Below, piece after piece: positions 41,562 to 52,281 of a DNA stretch of 64,000 bases. Under the pieces are notes generated by a model. The model was not told the origin of the DNA. It was given only the letters and a program-made list of their open reading frames with translations, and did no database searches. The position numbers and the translations under genes are program-made. The DNA comes from Pseudomonas fluorescens (GTDB taxonomy: Bacteria; Pseudomonadota; Gammaproteobacteria; Pseudomonadales; Pseudomonadaceae): NCBI RefSeq assembly GCF_902497745.1, contig NZ_CABVHJ010000004.1, positions 212,528 to 276,527 of the forward strand, written 5' to 3'. Within the stretch, counting starts at the first letter, position 1; every line of letters starts with the position of its first letter.

Positions 41562-43016
41562 ATGAAACTAATCGTAAAAGTCTTCCCCGAGATCACCATC
41601 AAAAGCCGACCTGTCCGGACGAAATTCATCCGCCAGTTGGCCAAGAATATCCGCACCGTGCTCCGCGACCTGGATCCGGCCGTGGTGGTGAACGGTGTGT
41701 GGGACAATCTCGAGCTGGAAACCCGCGTTACCGACCCCAAAGCCTTGAAAGAGATGGGTGAGCGCCTGACCTGTATGCCGGGCATCGCGCACTTCCTGCA
41801 GATCGACGAGTACCCGCTGGGCGACTTCGACGACATCACCGAAAAGTGCAAACAGCACTACGGCGATGCACTGGCCGGGAAGATTTTCTCGGTGCGCTGC
41901 AAGCGTGCCGGCAAGCACACCTTCAGCTCTATGGACGTCGAAAAATACGTCGGCAGCAAGCTGCGCCGTGAGTGCGGTGCCGCCGGTATCGACCTGAAAG
42001 CGCCGGAAATCGAAGTCCGTATCGAAGTTCGCGACAAACGGTTGTTCGTTATTCACAGCCAGCACAACGGCATCGGCGGCTACCCGCTCGGCGCCCTGGA
42101 GCAGACGCTGGTATTGATGTCCGGCGGCTTTGACTCGACGGTTGCGGCCTACCAGATCATTCGTCGCGGCCTGATGACGCACTTCTGCTTCTTCAATCTG
42201 GGCGGTCGTGCCCACGAATTGGGCGTGATGGAAGTCGCGCATTTCATCTGGAAGAAGTACGGCAGCTCGCAACGCGTGCTATTTGTCAGTGTTCCGTTCG
42301 AAGAAGTGTTGGGCGAAATTCTCGGCAAAGTCGATAACAGTCATATGGGCGTCGTATTGAAGCGTATGATGTTGCGCGCGGCCTCCGACATCGCCGACCG
42401 TCTGCACATCGACGCGCTGGTCACCGGCGAGGCGATCTCCCAGGTGTCGAGCCAGACGCTGCCGAACCTGTCGGTGATCGACTGCGTGACCGACAAACTG
42501 GTCCTGCGTCCACTGATCGTGGCGCACAAGCAGGACATCATCGACACGGCCAACGAGATCGGCACCGCCGATTTCGCCCGGCACATGCCGGAATACTGCG
42601 GGGTCATTTCGGTCAATCCGAAGACCGCCGCCAAACGCGGTCGCGTTGAGCACGAAGAGAAAGAATTCGACATGGCGGTCCTCGAGCGTGCGCTCGAAAA
42701 CGCCAAACTGGTGCCGATCGATCGGGTGATCGACGAATTGGGCCAGGACGTACAGATTGAAGAAGTCAGCGAAGCACTGGCCGGTCAGATCGTGATCGAC
42801 ATCCGTCACCCGGATGCCGCCGAGGATGAGCCGCTGGAACTCGCTGGCGTAGAAGTACAGACGATGCCGTTCTACGCAGTGAACGCTCGTTTCAAGGAGC
42901 TGGATCCGACTCGCCAGTACCTGCTGTATTGCGACAAAGGCGTGATGAGTCGCCTGCATGCTCACCATTTGCTCAGTGAGGGGCATGCCAATGTGCGCGT
43001 TTATCGACCGAGCTAA
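41562..43016 (+). CDS. thiI: tRNA 4-thiouridylation / thiazole synthesis sulfurtransferase ThiI
   Basis: 484 aa. It adenylates U8 of tRNA and transfers sulfur, and supplies sulfur for thiamine thiazole. Order: ferredoxin-like and THUMP regions (1-165), the PP-loop pyrophosphatase motif LMSGGFDST (about 185), and a C-terminal rhodanese domain with the persulfide Cys in [14 protein letters not shown]. The long form with rhodanese is complete. The ATG at 41562 is preferred over an upstream non-ATG start. Confidence 0.96.
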   Translation: MKLIVKVFPEITIKSRPVRTKFIRQLAKNIRTVLRDLDPAVVVNGVWDNLELETRVTDPKALKEMGERLTCMPGIAHFLQIDEYPLGDFDDITEKCKQHYGDALAGKIFSVRCKRAGKHTFSSMDVEKYVGSKLRRECGAAGIDLKAPEIEVRIEVRDKRLFVIHSQHNGIGGYPLGALEQTLVLMSGGFDSTVAAYQIIRRGLMTHFCFFNLGGRAHELGVMEVAHFIWKKYGSSQRVLFVSVPFEEVLGEILGKVDNSHMGVVLKRMMLRAASDIADRLHIDALVTGEAISQVSSQTLPNLSVIDCVTDKLVLRPLIVAHKQDIIDTANEIGTADFARHMPEYCGVISVNPKTAAKRGRVEHEEKEFDMAVLERALENAKLVPIDRVIDELGQDVQIEEVSEALAGQIVIDIRHPDAAEDEPLELAGVEVQTMPFYAVNARFKELDPTRQYLLYCDKGVMSRLHAHHLLSEGHANVRVYRPS

Positions 43017-43155
43017 GTGCCCGGGGCTGTTTGCCTGTGGCCTGCGTCACCGGCCCCCCGACACCGCCGTCAAGCTGTAACGGCCATGCCGGACACTACT
43101 GCTAATCGCTGCCAAGACTTGTCAGCAAACCGAATCCTCTGATCGAGATACACAA

Positions 43156-44976
43156 GTGATCGAAAATCTACGCAACATCGCCATCATTGCCCACGTTGAC
43201 CATGGTAAAACCACCCTGGTAGACAAACTCCTGCGTCAATCCGGCACTCTGGAGCGCAACGAGCTCAACGACGAGCGCGTGATGGACTCCAACGACCAGG
43301 AAAAAGAGCGCGGTATTACCATTCTGGCGAAAAACACCGCCATCAACTGGAACGGCTACCACATCAACATCGTGGACACCCCGGGCCACGCCGACTTCGG
43401 CGGCGAAGTTGAACGTGTAATGTCGATGGTTGACTCCGTTCTGCTGCTGGTTGACGCTCAAGACGGCCCTATGCCGCAGACCCGTTTCGTGACCAAGAAG
43501 GCTTTCGAAGCCGGCCTGCGTCCGATCGTGGTAATCAACAAGGTTGACCGTCCAGGCGCGCGTCCGGACTGGGTTCTGGATCAGATCTTCGACCTGTTCG
43601 ACAACCTCGGTGCTACCGAAGAACAACTGGACTTCCAGGTTGTGTACGCCTCGGCCCTGAACGGCATTGCCGGTCTGGATCACACCGCCATGGCGGAAGA
43701 CATGACCCCGCTGTACCAAGCGGTAGTCGACCACGTTCCGCCTCCGGCTGTTGACCGTGATGGCGCATTCCAGATGCAGATCTCCGCTCTGGACTACAAC
43801 AGCTTCCTGGGTGTTATCGGCGTTGGCCGTATTGCTCGTGGCCGCGTCAAGCCGAACACCCCGGTTGTGGCGATCGGTGCCGACGGCAAGCGCCGTAACG
43901 GCCGTATCCTGAAGCTGATGGGTCACCACGGTCTGCACCGCATCGACGTTGAAGAAGCTGCAGCAGGCGATATCGTTTGCATCAGCGGTATGGACTCGCT
44001 GTTCATCTCCGACACCCTGTGCCACCCGGACACTGTCGAGGCGATGAAGCCTCTGACCGTTGACGAGCCAACCGTTTCGATGACCTTCCAGGTAAACGAC
44101 TCGCCATTCTGCGGTAAAGAAGGCAAGTTCGTGACGTCCCGTAACATCAAGGACCGTCTGGACAAAGAGCTGCTGTACAACGTTGCACTGCGCGTTGAAG
44201 AAGGCGACACCGCTGACAAGTTCAAGGTTTCCGGCCGTGGTGAGCTGCACCTCTCGGTACTGATCGAAACCATGCGTCGCGAAGGCTTCGAGCTGGCTCT
44301 GGGCCGTCCTGAAGTAATCATTCGTGAAGTGAACGGCGTTAAACAAGAACCGTTCGAAAACGTGACCATCGACATCCCTGAAGAAGCTCAGGGCAAGGTC
44401 ATGGAAGAGATGGGTCTGCGTAAGGGCGACCTGAGCAACATGGTGCCGGATGGCAAGGGCCGTGTTCGTCTGGAATACAACATCCCTGCTCGCGGTCTGA
44501 TCGGTTTCCGTAACCAGTTCCTGACCCTGACCAACGGTGCTGGCATCCTGACCTCGATCTTCGATCGCTACGACACCGTCAAGTCGGGCCACATGTCCGG
44601 CCGTCAGAACGGCGTTCTGGTTTCGGTTGAAACCGGTAAGGCACTGACCTACTCGCTGGAAACCCTGCAGGCTCGTGGCAAGCTGTTCGTAGAACACGGC
44701 CAGGAGATCTACAACGGTCAAATCGTTGGTCAGAACAGCCGCGACAACGACCTGGGTGTAAACCCGACCAAAGGCAAGAAGCTCGACAACATGCGTGCTT
44801 CGGGTAAAGACGAAACCATCGCTCTGGTTCCACCTGTTCGCTTCACCCTGGAACAGGCTCTGGAATACATCCAGGAAGACGAGCTGTGCGAAGTGACTCC
44901 TAAGTCCATCCGTCTTCGCAAGAAGATCCTGGACGAAAGCGAGCGTACCCGCGCTGCCAAGAAAGCCAAGGCGTAA
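43156..44976 (+). CDS. typA: Ribosome-associated GTPase TypA/BipA
   Basis: 606 aa, GTG start at 43156. This translational GTPase acts on the ribosome in stress and in 50S assembly. G1 is AHVDHGKTT, the switch region is EKERGITI, G3 is [12 protein letters not shown] and G4 is NKVDRPGA. Domains II, III and V follow, along with the TypA-specific C-terminal part ([28 protein letters not shown]). It is complete. It lies beyond thiI from glnA, close to the glnA-typA neighbourhood seen in enterics. Confidence 0.97.
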   Translation: MIENLRNIAIIAHVDHGKTTLVDKLLRQSGTLERNELNDERVMDSNDQEKERGITILAKNTAINWNGYHINIVDTPGHADFGGEVERVMSMVDSVLLLVDAQDGPMPQTRFVTKKAFEAGLRPIVVINKVDRPGARPDWVLDQIFDLFDNLGATEEQLDFQVVYASALNGIAGLDHTAMAEDMTPLYQAVVDHVPPPAVDRDGAFQMQISALDYNSFLGVIGVGRIARGRVKPNTPVVAIGADGKRRNGRILKLMGHHGLHRIDVEEAAAGDIVCISGMDSLFISDTLCHPDTVEAMKPLTVDEPTVSMTFQVNDSPFCGKEGKFVTSRNIKDRLDKELLYNVALRVEEGDTADKFKVSGRGELHLSVLIETMRREGFELALGRPEVIIREVNGVKQEPFENVTIDIPEEAQGKVMEEMGLRKGDLSNMVPDGKGRVRLEYNIPARGLIGFRNQFLTLTNGAGILTSIFDRYDTVKSGHMSGRQNGVLVSVETGKALTYSLETLQARGKLFVEHGQEIYNGQIVGQNSRDNDLGVNPTKGKKLDNMRASGKDETIALVPPVRFTLEQALEYIQEDELCEVTPKSIRLRKKILDESERTRAAKKAKA

Positions 44977-44993
44977 TAATTAGCCTGGCTTGA

Positions 44994-45029
44994 AAAAACG
45001 CCCCCGGTCGCGAGACCTGGGGCGTTTTT
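44994..45029 (+). terminator. Terminator of typA (bidirectional shape)
   Basis: AAAAACGCCCC and GGGGCGTTTTT pair, with inner GGTC/GACC around a GCGA loop. A T-run follows on the plus strand, and the matching A-run gives a T-run on the other strand. Confidence 0.92.
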
Positions 45030-45063
45030 GTTTGTCTGGGGGAAATGTGTTTAGTCTGAAAAG

Positions 45064-45286
45064 CCCCTCACCCTAGCCCTCCCGAAACGTCGGACCGCCC
45101 GTAGGGAGAGGGGACTGATTGGGGGATGCTCAGGGGATACACCGACTTGAAAGAATTCTGCCGAATCCAAAATCGATTTTATCGGGCTGTAACGAATCCA
45201 TAATCGACTGGATTTTTCAGGTCGATGTCAGGCGCCAGACACCTCGGTCGGCCCCCTCTCCCTTTGGGAGAGGGCTGGGGTGAGGG
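45064..45286. repeat. Composite repeat, copy 2
   Basis: 223 bases with ends CCCCTCACCCTAGCCCTC and GAGGGCTGGGGTGAGGG. The left 60 bases are almost identical to copy 1 (CCCGAAACGTCGGACCGCCC then GGGAGAGGGGACTGA). The interior is longer and contains AATCGATT/AATCGAC-type short repeats. It sits at the convergent typA/ykgJ ends. Confidence 0.85.
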
Positions 45287-45293
45287 TTGGCTT

Positions 45294-45731
45294 TTAGAAC
45301 TTCTCGATCGCGCGGAAATTCTGCACGCGCTCAACTTCCTTAGGCTTATAAGCGCAATACCCCGGGCGCGGCCCGATCTTCGGGTGATTGCGGCAGGTGT
45401 CCGGGCGCTTGTCATAAATGGTGCACAGGCGGCTCTTACGATCCAGGTAGTAGCAATCGTTGTTGCTCATGCGCTGCAGGGTAAAGATGCCGGACTTCTG
45501 ATTGAAGCGCTCGACCAGGCCTTCCTTCTGCAAACGCTTGGCGATGTTCTTCGGCGGGTCGCCCAGTTCGAACTCGTCGACCACACCGATGCGCACCAGA
45601 TCCTTGATCTTCACCTCAACCGGCAGCGTGCAGCAGCTGGACACGCAGGAACCGCACATCGGGGCTGAGTATTTCGCCCACGTATCGAGACGATCGATCT
45701 CGGCGGCGGCAATCAGGTTGGGCTTCATCAT
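45294..45731 (-). CDS. YkgJ-family cysteine-cluster protein
   Basis: 145-aa cytoplasmic protein with a putative zinc or iron-sulfur site. Cysteines are arranged as MCGSCVSSCC near residues 26-34, then CYYLDRKSRLCTIYDKRPDTCR and GYCAY, the family pattern CxxCxxxCC...C...C...RPxxCR. No ribosome site is obvious before the ATGATG start at 45726-45731. The function of the family is unknown; metal binding is inferred from the cysteines. Confidence 0.88.
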   Translation of the reverse strand: MMKPNLIAAAEIDRLDTWAKYSAPMCGSCVSSCCTLPVEVKIKDLVRIGVVDEFELGDPPKNIAKRLQKEGLVERFNQKSGIFTLQRMSNNDCYYLDRKSRLCTIYDKRPDTCRNHPKIGPRPGYCAYKPKEVERVQNFRAIEKF

Positions 45732-45991
45732 CGGGAGTTACCAGGTGTGTATGCATCAGGGCGCGCGATCATACCGGGACTGGTGGATTTTTGAACAACC
45801 TTTCGCCAGATTTTTTCTGCGTGCAGGCACATTGCCGGACAATTCGGCACGGCCCCTGCATTCATTAGCTCACTCGACAAGGTAATGCCGGGCTATCTCA
45901 CAGTCTCGGGAAAAACTGCCGAACCAGAGCCGCTACCGTCGGTCAGACCGTCTAGGCTCAGACAATTCCCCGCTCGCTCGAGGTCCTATCG

Positions 45992-48442
45992 ATGACTCAA
46001 GAACCACTAGTTCGCGAAGCAGAGGTGGCCGCATTCCGCGACGCCGTCCTGACCAAGCTCACCTACGCGGTGGGCAAAGACCCCGATCACGCCTTCGACC
46101 ATGACTGGTTCGAAGCCATCGCCCTCGCGGCGCGTGATCACATGGTCGAACACTGGATGGACCACACCCGGCAGATCTACCGCAAAGGCCAGAAGCGGGT
46201 TTATTACCTCTCGCTGGAATTTCTTATCGGCCGTTTGCTCTACGACAGCCTGAGTAATCTCGGCCTGCTCGACGTCGCCCGTGAAGCGCTGACCGAACTC
46301 GGTGTCGATCTGGAACGCATTCGTTTGCTGGAGCCCGATGCTGCGCTTGGCAACGGCGGCCTTGGTCGTCTGGCGGCGTGCTTCATGGAAAGCATGTCGA
46401 CCCTCGGTATCGCGGGCCATGGTTATGGCATTCGGTATGAGCACGGCTTGTTCCGCCAGGCCATCGTCGACGGCTGGCAGCAGGAGCAGACCGAGCACTG
46501 GCTGGATTTCGGCAACCCGTGGGAGTTCGAGCGGCCAGAGGTCGTCTACTCCATCGGCTTCGGCGGCAGCGTCGAAACCGTCACCGATGTCAGTGGCAAA
46601 TCCAAACAGGTCTGGTCGCCGGCAGAAACCGTCCGCGCGATCGCTTATGACACGCCGGTGGTTGGCTGGCGCGGGGCGAGCGTCAACACTTTGCGCCTGT
46701 GGCGTGCCCGCGCCATGGAAGATTTGCATCTGGAACGCTTCAACGCCGGTGACCACTTGGGCGCCGTCGCCGAAGTAGCCCGTGCCGAAAGCATCTCCCG
46801 CGTGCTTTACCCGGCGGACAGCACCGAAGCAGGGCAAGAACTGCGCCTGCGCCAGGAATATTTCTTTGTCGCCGCGTCGCTGCAAGATCTGCTGCGTCGT
46901 CACCGCAATATGCACACCTCGGTATTGACCTTGGGCGATCACGCGGCGATCCAGCTCAACGACACCCATCCCTCGATTGCCGTAGCCGAATTGATGCGCC
47001 AACTGGTCGACGTCTACGACGTGGCGTGGGATGCGGCGTGGCAAGTGACGGTCGATACGCTGTCGTACACCAATCACACGCTGCTGCCGGAAGCGCTGGA
47101 AACCTGGCCGGTGGGCCTGATGGAACGCATGCTGCCGCGGCACATGCAGATCATTTACCTGATCAACGCCCAGCACATCGATTCGCTGCGGGCCAAGGGC
47201 ATTCATGATTTCGACGTGCTGCGCGCGGTGTCGCTGATCGAAGAAGACAACGGTCGACGGGTGCGCATGGGCAACCTAGCGTTCCTCGGCTCGCACAGCG
47301 TCAACGGCGTGTCCGGATTGCACACGCAACTGATGCGCAAAACCGTATTCGCCGAACTGCACAAGCTGTATCCGGAGCGGATCAACAACAAAACCAACGG
47401 CATTACCTTCCGCCGCTGGTTGTACCAGGCCAACTCTGAACTGACCTCGATGCTTGTCGATGCACTGGGGCCGGATTTGCTGGATAACCCGGAAGAGCTA
47501 TTGCTCGATCTCGAGCCGTTCGCGGAAAAAACCGCGTTCCGCAAAGCCTTCGCCGAGCAACGCCTGCACAGCAAAAAAGCCTTGGCCTATCTGATTCATG
47601 AACGGCTGGGCATCGCGGTCAATCCGGCGGCGATGTTCGATGTGCAGGTCAAACGGATCCACGAATACAAACGCCAGTTGCTTAACCTGCTGCACACCGT
47701 GGCGCTGTATCAGGCGATTCGCGCCGAGCCGGAAGTCGACTGGGTGCCACGGGTGAAAATCTTCGCCGGTAAAGCGGCGGCGAGTTATCACCAGGCCAAA
47801 CTGATCATCAAGTTGACCAACGACATCGCGCGGGTGGTGAACAACGACCCGACCGTGCGCGGCCTGCTGAAAGTGGTGTTCCTGCCCAACTACAACGTCA
47901 GCCTGGCGGAGAGCATCATTCCGGCGGCGGACTTGTCCGAGCAGATTTCCACTGCCGGTTTCGAGGCCTCGGGTACCAGTAACATGAAGTTCGGCCTCAA
48001 CGGCGCGTTGACCATTGGCACGCTGGACGGCGCCAACGTGGAAATGTGCGAGCGCATCGGTGCCGAGCACATGTTCATTTTCGGCCTCAGCGCGCAGCAG
48101 GTTGAAGCGCGTAAACAGAACCACGAGTTCAGCGCGTTGCCGGACATCGCCGCCTCCCATCGTCTGAACGATGTGCTGCAAGCGATCCGCAGCGGGGTGT
48201 TCTCGCCAGATGACACTTCGCGCTATACCGGGTTGATCGATTCGCTGGTGGATTACGACCGCTTTCTGGTCTGCGCCGATTTCGACTCGTATTGGGAGGC
48301 TCAGAAACGCGTTGAAGAGCATTGGCACGACAGCAACAACTGGTGGCGTTCGGCGGTGCTCAACACGGCGCGGATGGGCTGGTTCTCGTCAGACCGGACG
48401 ATTCGCGAGTACGCCACGGATATCTGGAAAGCGTTGGAGTAG
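45992..48442 (+). CDS. glgP: Glycogen/starch/alpha-glucan phosphorylase
   Basis: 816 aa. It releases glucose-1-phosphate from alpha-1,4-glucans with pyridoxal phosphate. The N-terminal part has YYLSLEFLIGRLLYDSL and ALGNGGLGRLAACFMES; the substrate loop is INNKTNGITFRRWL. The PLP-Lys segment is EASGTSNMKFGLNGALTIGT, followed by LDGANVEMCE. It is complete and of normal length. It is a single gene, away from other glg genes. Confidence 0.96.
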   Translation: MTQEPLVREAEVAAFRDAVLTKLTYAVGKDPDHAFDHDWFEAIALAARDHMVEHWMDHTRQIYRKGQKRVYYLSLEFLIGRLLYDSLSNLGLLDVAREALTELGVDLERIRLLEPDAALGNGGLGRLAACFMESMSTLGIAGHGYGIRYEHGLFRQAIVDGWQQEQTEHWLDFGNPWEFERPEVVYSIGFGGSVETVTDVSGKSKQVWSPAETVRAIAYDTPVVGWRGASVNTLRLWRARAMEDLHLERFNAGDHLGAVAEVARAESISRVLYPADSTEAGQELRLRQEYFFVAASLQDLLRRHRNMHTSVLTLGDHAAIQLNDTHPSIAVAELMRQLVDVYDVAWDAAWQVTVDTLSYTNHTLLPEALETWPVGLMERMLPRHMQIIYLINAQHIDSLRAKGIHDFDVLRAVSLIEEDNGRRVRMGNLAFLGSHSVNGVSGLHTQLMRKTVFAELHKLYPERINNKTNGITFRRWLYQANSELTSMLVDALGPDLLDNPEELLLDLEPFAEKTAFRKAFAEQRLHSKKALAYLIHERLGIAVNPAAMFDVQVKRIHEYKRQLLNLLHTVALYQAIRAEPEVDWVPRVKIFAGKAAASYHQAKLIIKLTNDIARVVNNDPTVRGLLKVVFLPNYNVSLAESIIPAADLSEQISTAGFEASGTSNMKFGLNGALTIGTLDGANVEMCERIGAEHMFIFGLSAQQVEARKQNHEFSALPDIAASHRLNDVLQAIRSGVFSPDDTSRYTGLIDSLVDYDRFLVCADFDSYWEAQKRVEEHWHDSNNWWRSAVLNTARMGWFSSDRTIREYATDIWKALE

Positions 48443-48465
48443 TTTTTCGCGACAATTGTGCGCGA

Positions 48466-48485
48466 GGCCCAACGTTTATTGGGCC
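48466..48485. terminator. Hairpin after glgP
   Basis: GGCCCAA and TTGGGCC form a 7-bp stem with loop CGTTTA, 24 bases after the glgP stop. There is no T-run. Confidence 0.4.
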
Positions 48486-48538
48486 GCATCGATATACTGA
48501 GCGCCGGTAACCGGATGCTCCAGTCAGCATCGATCCAA

Positions 48539-48628
48539 TGTGGGAGCGAGCCTGCTCGCGAAGCGGTTGTCATGTTAAACAGAAATGTTGGCTGACAAAC
48601 CGCTTTCGCGAGCGGGCTCGCTCCCACA
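48539..48628. repeat. REP doublet 5
   Basis: TGTGGGAGCGAGCCTGCTCG and the inverted GAGCGGGCTCGCTCCCACA flank a spacer with GCGGTTTGTCA-like pairing. It lies between glgP and the DUF2339 gene. Confidence 0.9.
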
Positions 48629-48696
48629 GGGTTTGTGCCTAGACTGAAGCAATCGCCGGACTCGCCCCGTCTTGGGGCTGCTTAGGGATATCGACC

Positions 48697-51600
48697 ATGC
48701 AATGGATGTTCATGTTGATCGGGCTGGTGCTCGGCTGGCTGCTCGACGAGTCGTTCAGTGCGGCGCTGTTGGGCGCGCTGCTCGGACTGGCTATCGGGCA
48801 GACGATCCGCATCGCGCGGCTTGGCTCGCAGGCGCTGGAGCAACAACGTCAACTTGAGCAGGCGAAGGTCGCTTTGCAGGGCGTCGAGCAACGCCTGTTT
48901 TTGCTCGAAGGCGCGCCCCTTCATGTTGCGCCGCCACCGACTTCGGCGCCGGCCGCCGAGCCTGTCGTAGAACCCGTCAAAGCCGCTGAAGAAGTCCCGG
49001 AACCCGAACTGGTCTGGGAACTGCCGCCCGAACTCGAACCGATTTCCGCCGTCGCCAGTGAAACCAGCCAACCGCTGCCCGCTGATGTGTGGCGCCTCGA
49101 CGCCGTCACGCCGGAACCGCAAATACTTGCTGAACCCCGTGGCCCGAACCTCATCGAACGCGGCATCAGCGCCGCGCGTAACTGGCTGTTTGGCGGTAAC
49201 ACCGTGCTGCGCGTTGGCGTGGTGTTGTTGTTCTTCGGTCTGGCGTTTCTGCTGCGCTACGCCACCGAAGGCATGGTTGTGCCGATCGAGGTACGTTACG
49301 CCGGTGTCGCGGCAGCCGCGTTGGGCCTGCTGGCGCTGGGCTGGTGGCTACGGCGGCGCAACAGCAGTTACGCCTTGATGCTGCAAGGCACCGGGATTGC
49401 GGTGCTGTACCTGACGGTGTTTGCGGCGATGCGTCTGCACCCGTTGCTCGATCCGTCCGCAGCGCTGGGATTATTAGTCGCGGTGACGGTGTTCTCGGCG
49501 ATTCTGGCGATCACCCAAGACTCGCTGGCGTTGGCTGCCGTCGCCGCACTGGGTGGATTCGCCGCACCGATCCTGACCTCGACCGGCGCCGGCAACCACG
49601 TCGCGCTGTTCAGTTATTTCGCGCTGCTCAACGCCGGCATTCTTGCCATCGCCTGGTTCAAGGCTTGGCGTCTGCTTAACCTGATCGGCTTCGTCGGCAC
49701 CTTCGGCATCGGCTTCGCCTGGGGCCTGCGTTCGTATGCGCCGGAGCTGTTGTGGAGCACTGAGCCGTTCCTGATTCTGTTCTTCCTGATGTACCTCGCC
49801 ATCGGCCTGATGTTCGCCCGGCGCAAATTGCTCGATATGCGCGATGCCCCGGCGGAAGGTGATCGCGAGGCGTTGCTGCACTGGTCGGCGCGCAAAGGCG
49901 ATTATGTCGACGGAACGATGCTGTTCGGCCCGCCGATCATTGGCTTTGGTTTGCAGTTTGCGCTGGTGCAGCATCTGGAGTTTGCTGCCGCTTTCAGTGC
50001 GCTGGCGTTGGGCATGATCTACATGGCGCTGGCCAAGGTGTTGATGGGCGGGCGCGCGATGCTGCTGGGCGAAACCTGTCTGGCGCTCGGAGTGATTTTT
50101 GCCAGTCTGGCGATTCCGCTGGGACTGGATGCGCGCTGGACCTCCGCGGCATGGGCGGTAGAAGGCGCGGGGATTTTCTGGCTCGGTCTGCGTCAGCATC
50201 GACCATTCGCCCGGGCCTTTGCCTTGCTGCTGCAACTGGGGTCGGCGTTGGCCTTCCTCAGCCAATTGCGTATCGGCGAAAGCAGTTTGCTCGATGGTGC
50301 GCCGCTGGGCGCGTTGATGCTCGGGATTGCGTTGCTGTTCAGTTTCTATCAACTGCGCAAGGCTGCGCTGGAACAGGCATCGCCGTGGGAGCGCCAGGGC
50401 CTGCCAGTGCTGGCAGCTCTGGGCCTGACCTTCCTCTATCTGTTGGCGCCGCTGTTTTTCTTCGTGCAGGGCACGGCGATCAGTTGGGCGCTGGCTGGTT
50501 TGGTGACGTTGTTTGTCGGCCTGCGGATTCAATCGCGCACCTTCCTGTTCAGCGCGTTTGCCGTGCAGTTGCTCGGTGGCGCGTTATTTCTGTTGCGTCT
50601 GCAAGGGGCGGGTGAGGACTCGACGGCGGTGTTCAAGGCCGGTTGGAGTGGGCTGCTCAGTGCGTCGTTGATCGGTCTGGCATTGATCGCCGGCATGCTG
50701 GTAGCGGCTCGCGATGAAATGGTGCGCAGCGATGTGCGCCTATTGCGTGGTCTGTCGGTGGTGTTGCTGGCCGGCCTGGTGCTGATCAATCTGGCGGTGT
50801 TGTTTGTGCTGCCGTGGCAAACAGCGAGCGCGGTGTGGGCGGCCAGTGGCCTGCTGATCATCTGGCTGAGCCTGTACCTCCAGCAGCGAGTGAGTTTTGT
50901 CTTCGGTCTGCTGTTGCAGGTGATCGGCGGCGCGGCGTTCTTGTTCGCAGGCCCTGAGCTGCTCGGGCCTCTGTCCAGCGAAGGCGTGAAGCCGTTGGCC
51001 CATGGCGGATTCTGGACGCCGCTGGTGTTGGGCCTGGCTGCGATGATCGGTGCGTGGCGCCTGCAACTGGGCAATCACGCCTCGGCATTCGATGCGTTGA
51101 GTTTGCAGCGCTTGTCCGAGGTATTGCTGGTGTGGGGCGCGGGTTGGTGGGCGCTGGCTTGGATTAGCGAGGTACTGCGTTTTGCTGCTCCGAATCTGCA
51201 AGGCACGTTGCTGCTCTTGGTTGCAGCCGTAAGCGTGGGGTTGTGGACTGTGTTGTCGCTACGTTTGAATTGGCCGGCGCTGGGCTTGCTCTGCACCTTG
51301 CTGATTCCGGCGGCTGGTCTCGTGCTGCTCGCCGCATGGCATTCGCGTTATCACCCGGCGGCCGATTTCGGTTGGCTGGCGTGGGCGGTGGTGTTCGCCG
51401 TGCATTTCTTCAGTTTGCGACGCTTGGCGCCGATGCTGCCGGCGCGGGCCTTGAGCACGGCGCATGTGCTCGGTTGCTGGCTGCTGATCGGCGTGCTGGC
51501 GCTGGAATTGCGCTACGGTCTGCTGCTGTTGTCCGAGCAATACAACGCCTGGCGCTGGCTGGGTTGGGCGATTCTGCCGAGCCTTTATCTGCTGCTGGCG

Positions 51601-52281
51601 GCTGCACCGCGTAACTGGCCATGGCCGGTGGCGACGTTTGCCCGTGAGTACCGCTTGTACGCCGCGGCGCCGTTGGCAGTATTGATGCTGGCGTGGTTCT
51701 GGCTGGCCAATGGCGTCAGCGATGGCAATGCTGAACCATTGCCATACGTGCCGCTGCTTAACCCGTTGGAGTTGGGCCTGCTGTTTGCTTTGTTCGGCGT
51801 CTATGTGTGGTCACGCAGTGCGATATCGCAATTGTCGATTCGACAGGACTACGCCGATAACGCCACGCAATTGATTGCCGGGATTTCGCTGTTCGCCTTC
51901 TGCACTGCGCTGGTCACCCGCGCAGCGCATCATTGGGCTGGCATCCCGTTCGAGCTGGATACGCTGCTCGCCTCAATGCTGGTGCAGGCTGGCTTGTCGA
52001 TCGTCTGGACGCTCATGGCGCTCGGGCTGATGATCGGCGGCCATCTGCGTCATCGTCGCGAAGTCTGGCTGATCGGCGCGGCGTTGATCGCACTGGTCGT
52101 GGCCAAACTGATTTTTGTCGAACTGAGCAACCGTGGCGGTCTCGCCCGGATCGTCTCGTTTATCGGCGTCGGTGTGTTGTTGCTTGTGGTCGGCTACTTC
52201 GCGCCGCTGCCGCCCAAACGCGTCGATGCTGACCCGGCGGCGGACAAACCGGTCCCGGACACCGAAGGAGTTTCATCTTGA
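48697..52281 (+). CDS. DUF2339 polytopic membrane protein
   Basis: 1194 aa, one of the largest proteins in the window. An N-terminal helix (MFMLIGLVLGWLLDESFSAALLGALLGLA) precedes a short coiled coil (LEQQRQLEQAKVALQGVEQRL) and a Pro/Glu linker. From about residue 160 the protein is nearly continuous membrane helices, roughly 25-30, starting with WLFGGNTVLRVGVVLLFFGLAFLLRYATEG, the DUF2339 hallmark. Function unknown; such size and topology suggest a transporter or envelope-assembly factor. It overlaps the DUF3999 gene by 4 bases. Confidence 0.9.
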   Translation: MQWMFMLIGLVLGWLLDESFSAALLGALLGLAIGQTIRIARLGSQALEQQRQLEQAKVALQGVEQRLFLLEGAPLHVAPPPTSAPAAEPVVEPVKAAEEVPEPELVWELPPELEPISAVASETSQPLPADVWRLDAVTPEPQILAEPRGPNLIERGISAARNWLFGGNTVLRVGVVLLFFGLAFLLRYATEGMVVPIEVRYAGVAAAALGLLALGWWLRRRNSSYALMLQGTGIAVLYLTVFAAMRLHPLLDPSAALGLLVAVTVFSAILAITQDSLALAAVAALGGFAAPILTSTGAGNHVALFSYFALLNAGILAIAWFKAWRLLNLIGFVGTFGIGFAWGLRSYAPELLWSTEPFLILFFLMYLAIGLMFARRKLLDMRDAPAEGDREALLHWSARKGDYVDGTMLFGPPIIGFGLQFALVQHLEFAAAFSALALGMIYMALAKVLMGGRAMLLGETCLALGVIFASLAIPLGLDARWTSAAWAVEGAGIFWLGLRQHRPFARAFALLLQLGSALAFLSQLRIGESSLLDGAPLGALMLGIALLFSFYQLRKAALEQASPWERQGLPVLAALGLTFLYLLAPLFFFVQGTAISWALAGLVTLFVGLRIQSRTFLFSAFAVQLLGGALFLLRLQGAGEDSTAVFKAGWSGLLSASLIGLALIAGMLVAARDEMVRSDVRLLRGLSVVLLAGLVLINLAVLFVLPWQTASAVWAASGLLIIWLSLYLQQRVSFVFGLLLQVIGGAAFLFAGPELLGPLSSEGVKPLAHGGFWTPLVLGLAAMIGAWRLQLGNHASAFDALSLQRLSEVLLVWGAGWWALAWISEVLRFAAPNLQGTLLLLVAAVSVGLWTVLSLRLNWPALGLLCTLLIPAAGLVLLAAWHSRYHPAADFGWLAWAVVFAVHFFSLRRLAPMLPARALSTAHVLGCWLLIGVLALELRYGLLLLSEQYNAWRWLGWAILPSLYLLLAAAPRNWPWPVATFAREYRLYAAAPLAVLMLAWFWLANGVSDGNAEPLPYVPLLNPLELGLLFALFGVYVWSRSAISQLSIRQDYADNATQLIAGISLFAFCTALVTRAAHHWAGIPFELDTLLASMLVQAGLSIVWTLMALGLMIGGHLRHRREVWLIGAALIALVVAKLIFVELSNRGGLARIVSFIGVGVLLLVVGYFAPLPPKRVDADPAADKPVPDTEGVSS

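Larger units (their letters stand above)
44977..45293. other. Convergent gap typA/ykgJ
   Basis: 317 bases without a gene. It holds the typA terminator (44994-45029) and composite repeat copy 2 (45064-45286). Nothing else was recognised. Confidence 0.7.

Noticed and set aside
43168..44721. 517-codon frame antisense to typA
   Set aside because: typA is complete; the antisense frame has no ribosome site or domain.
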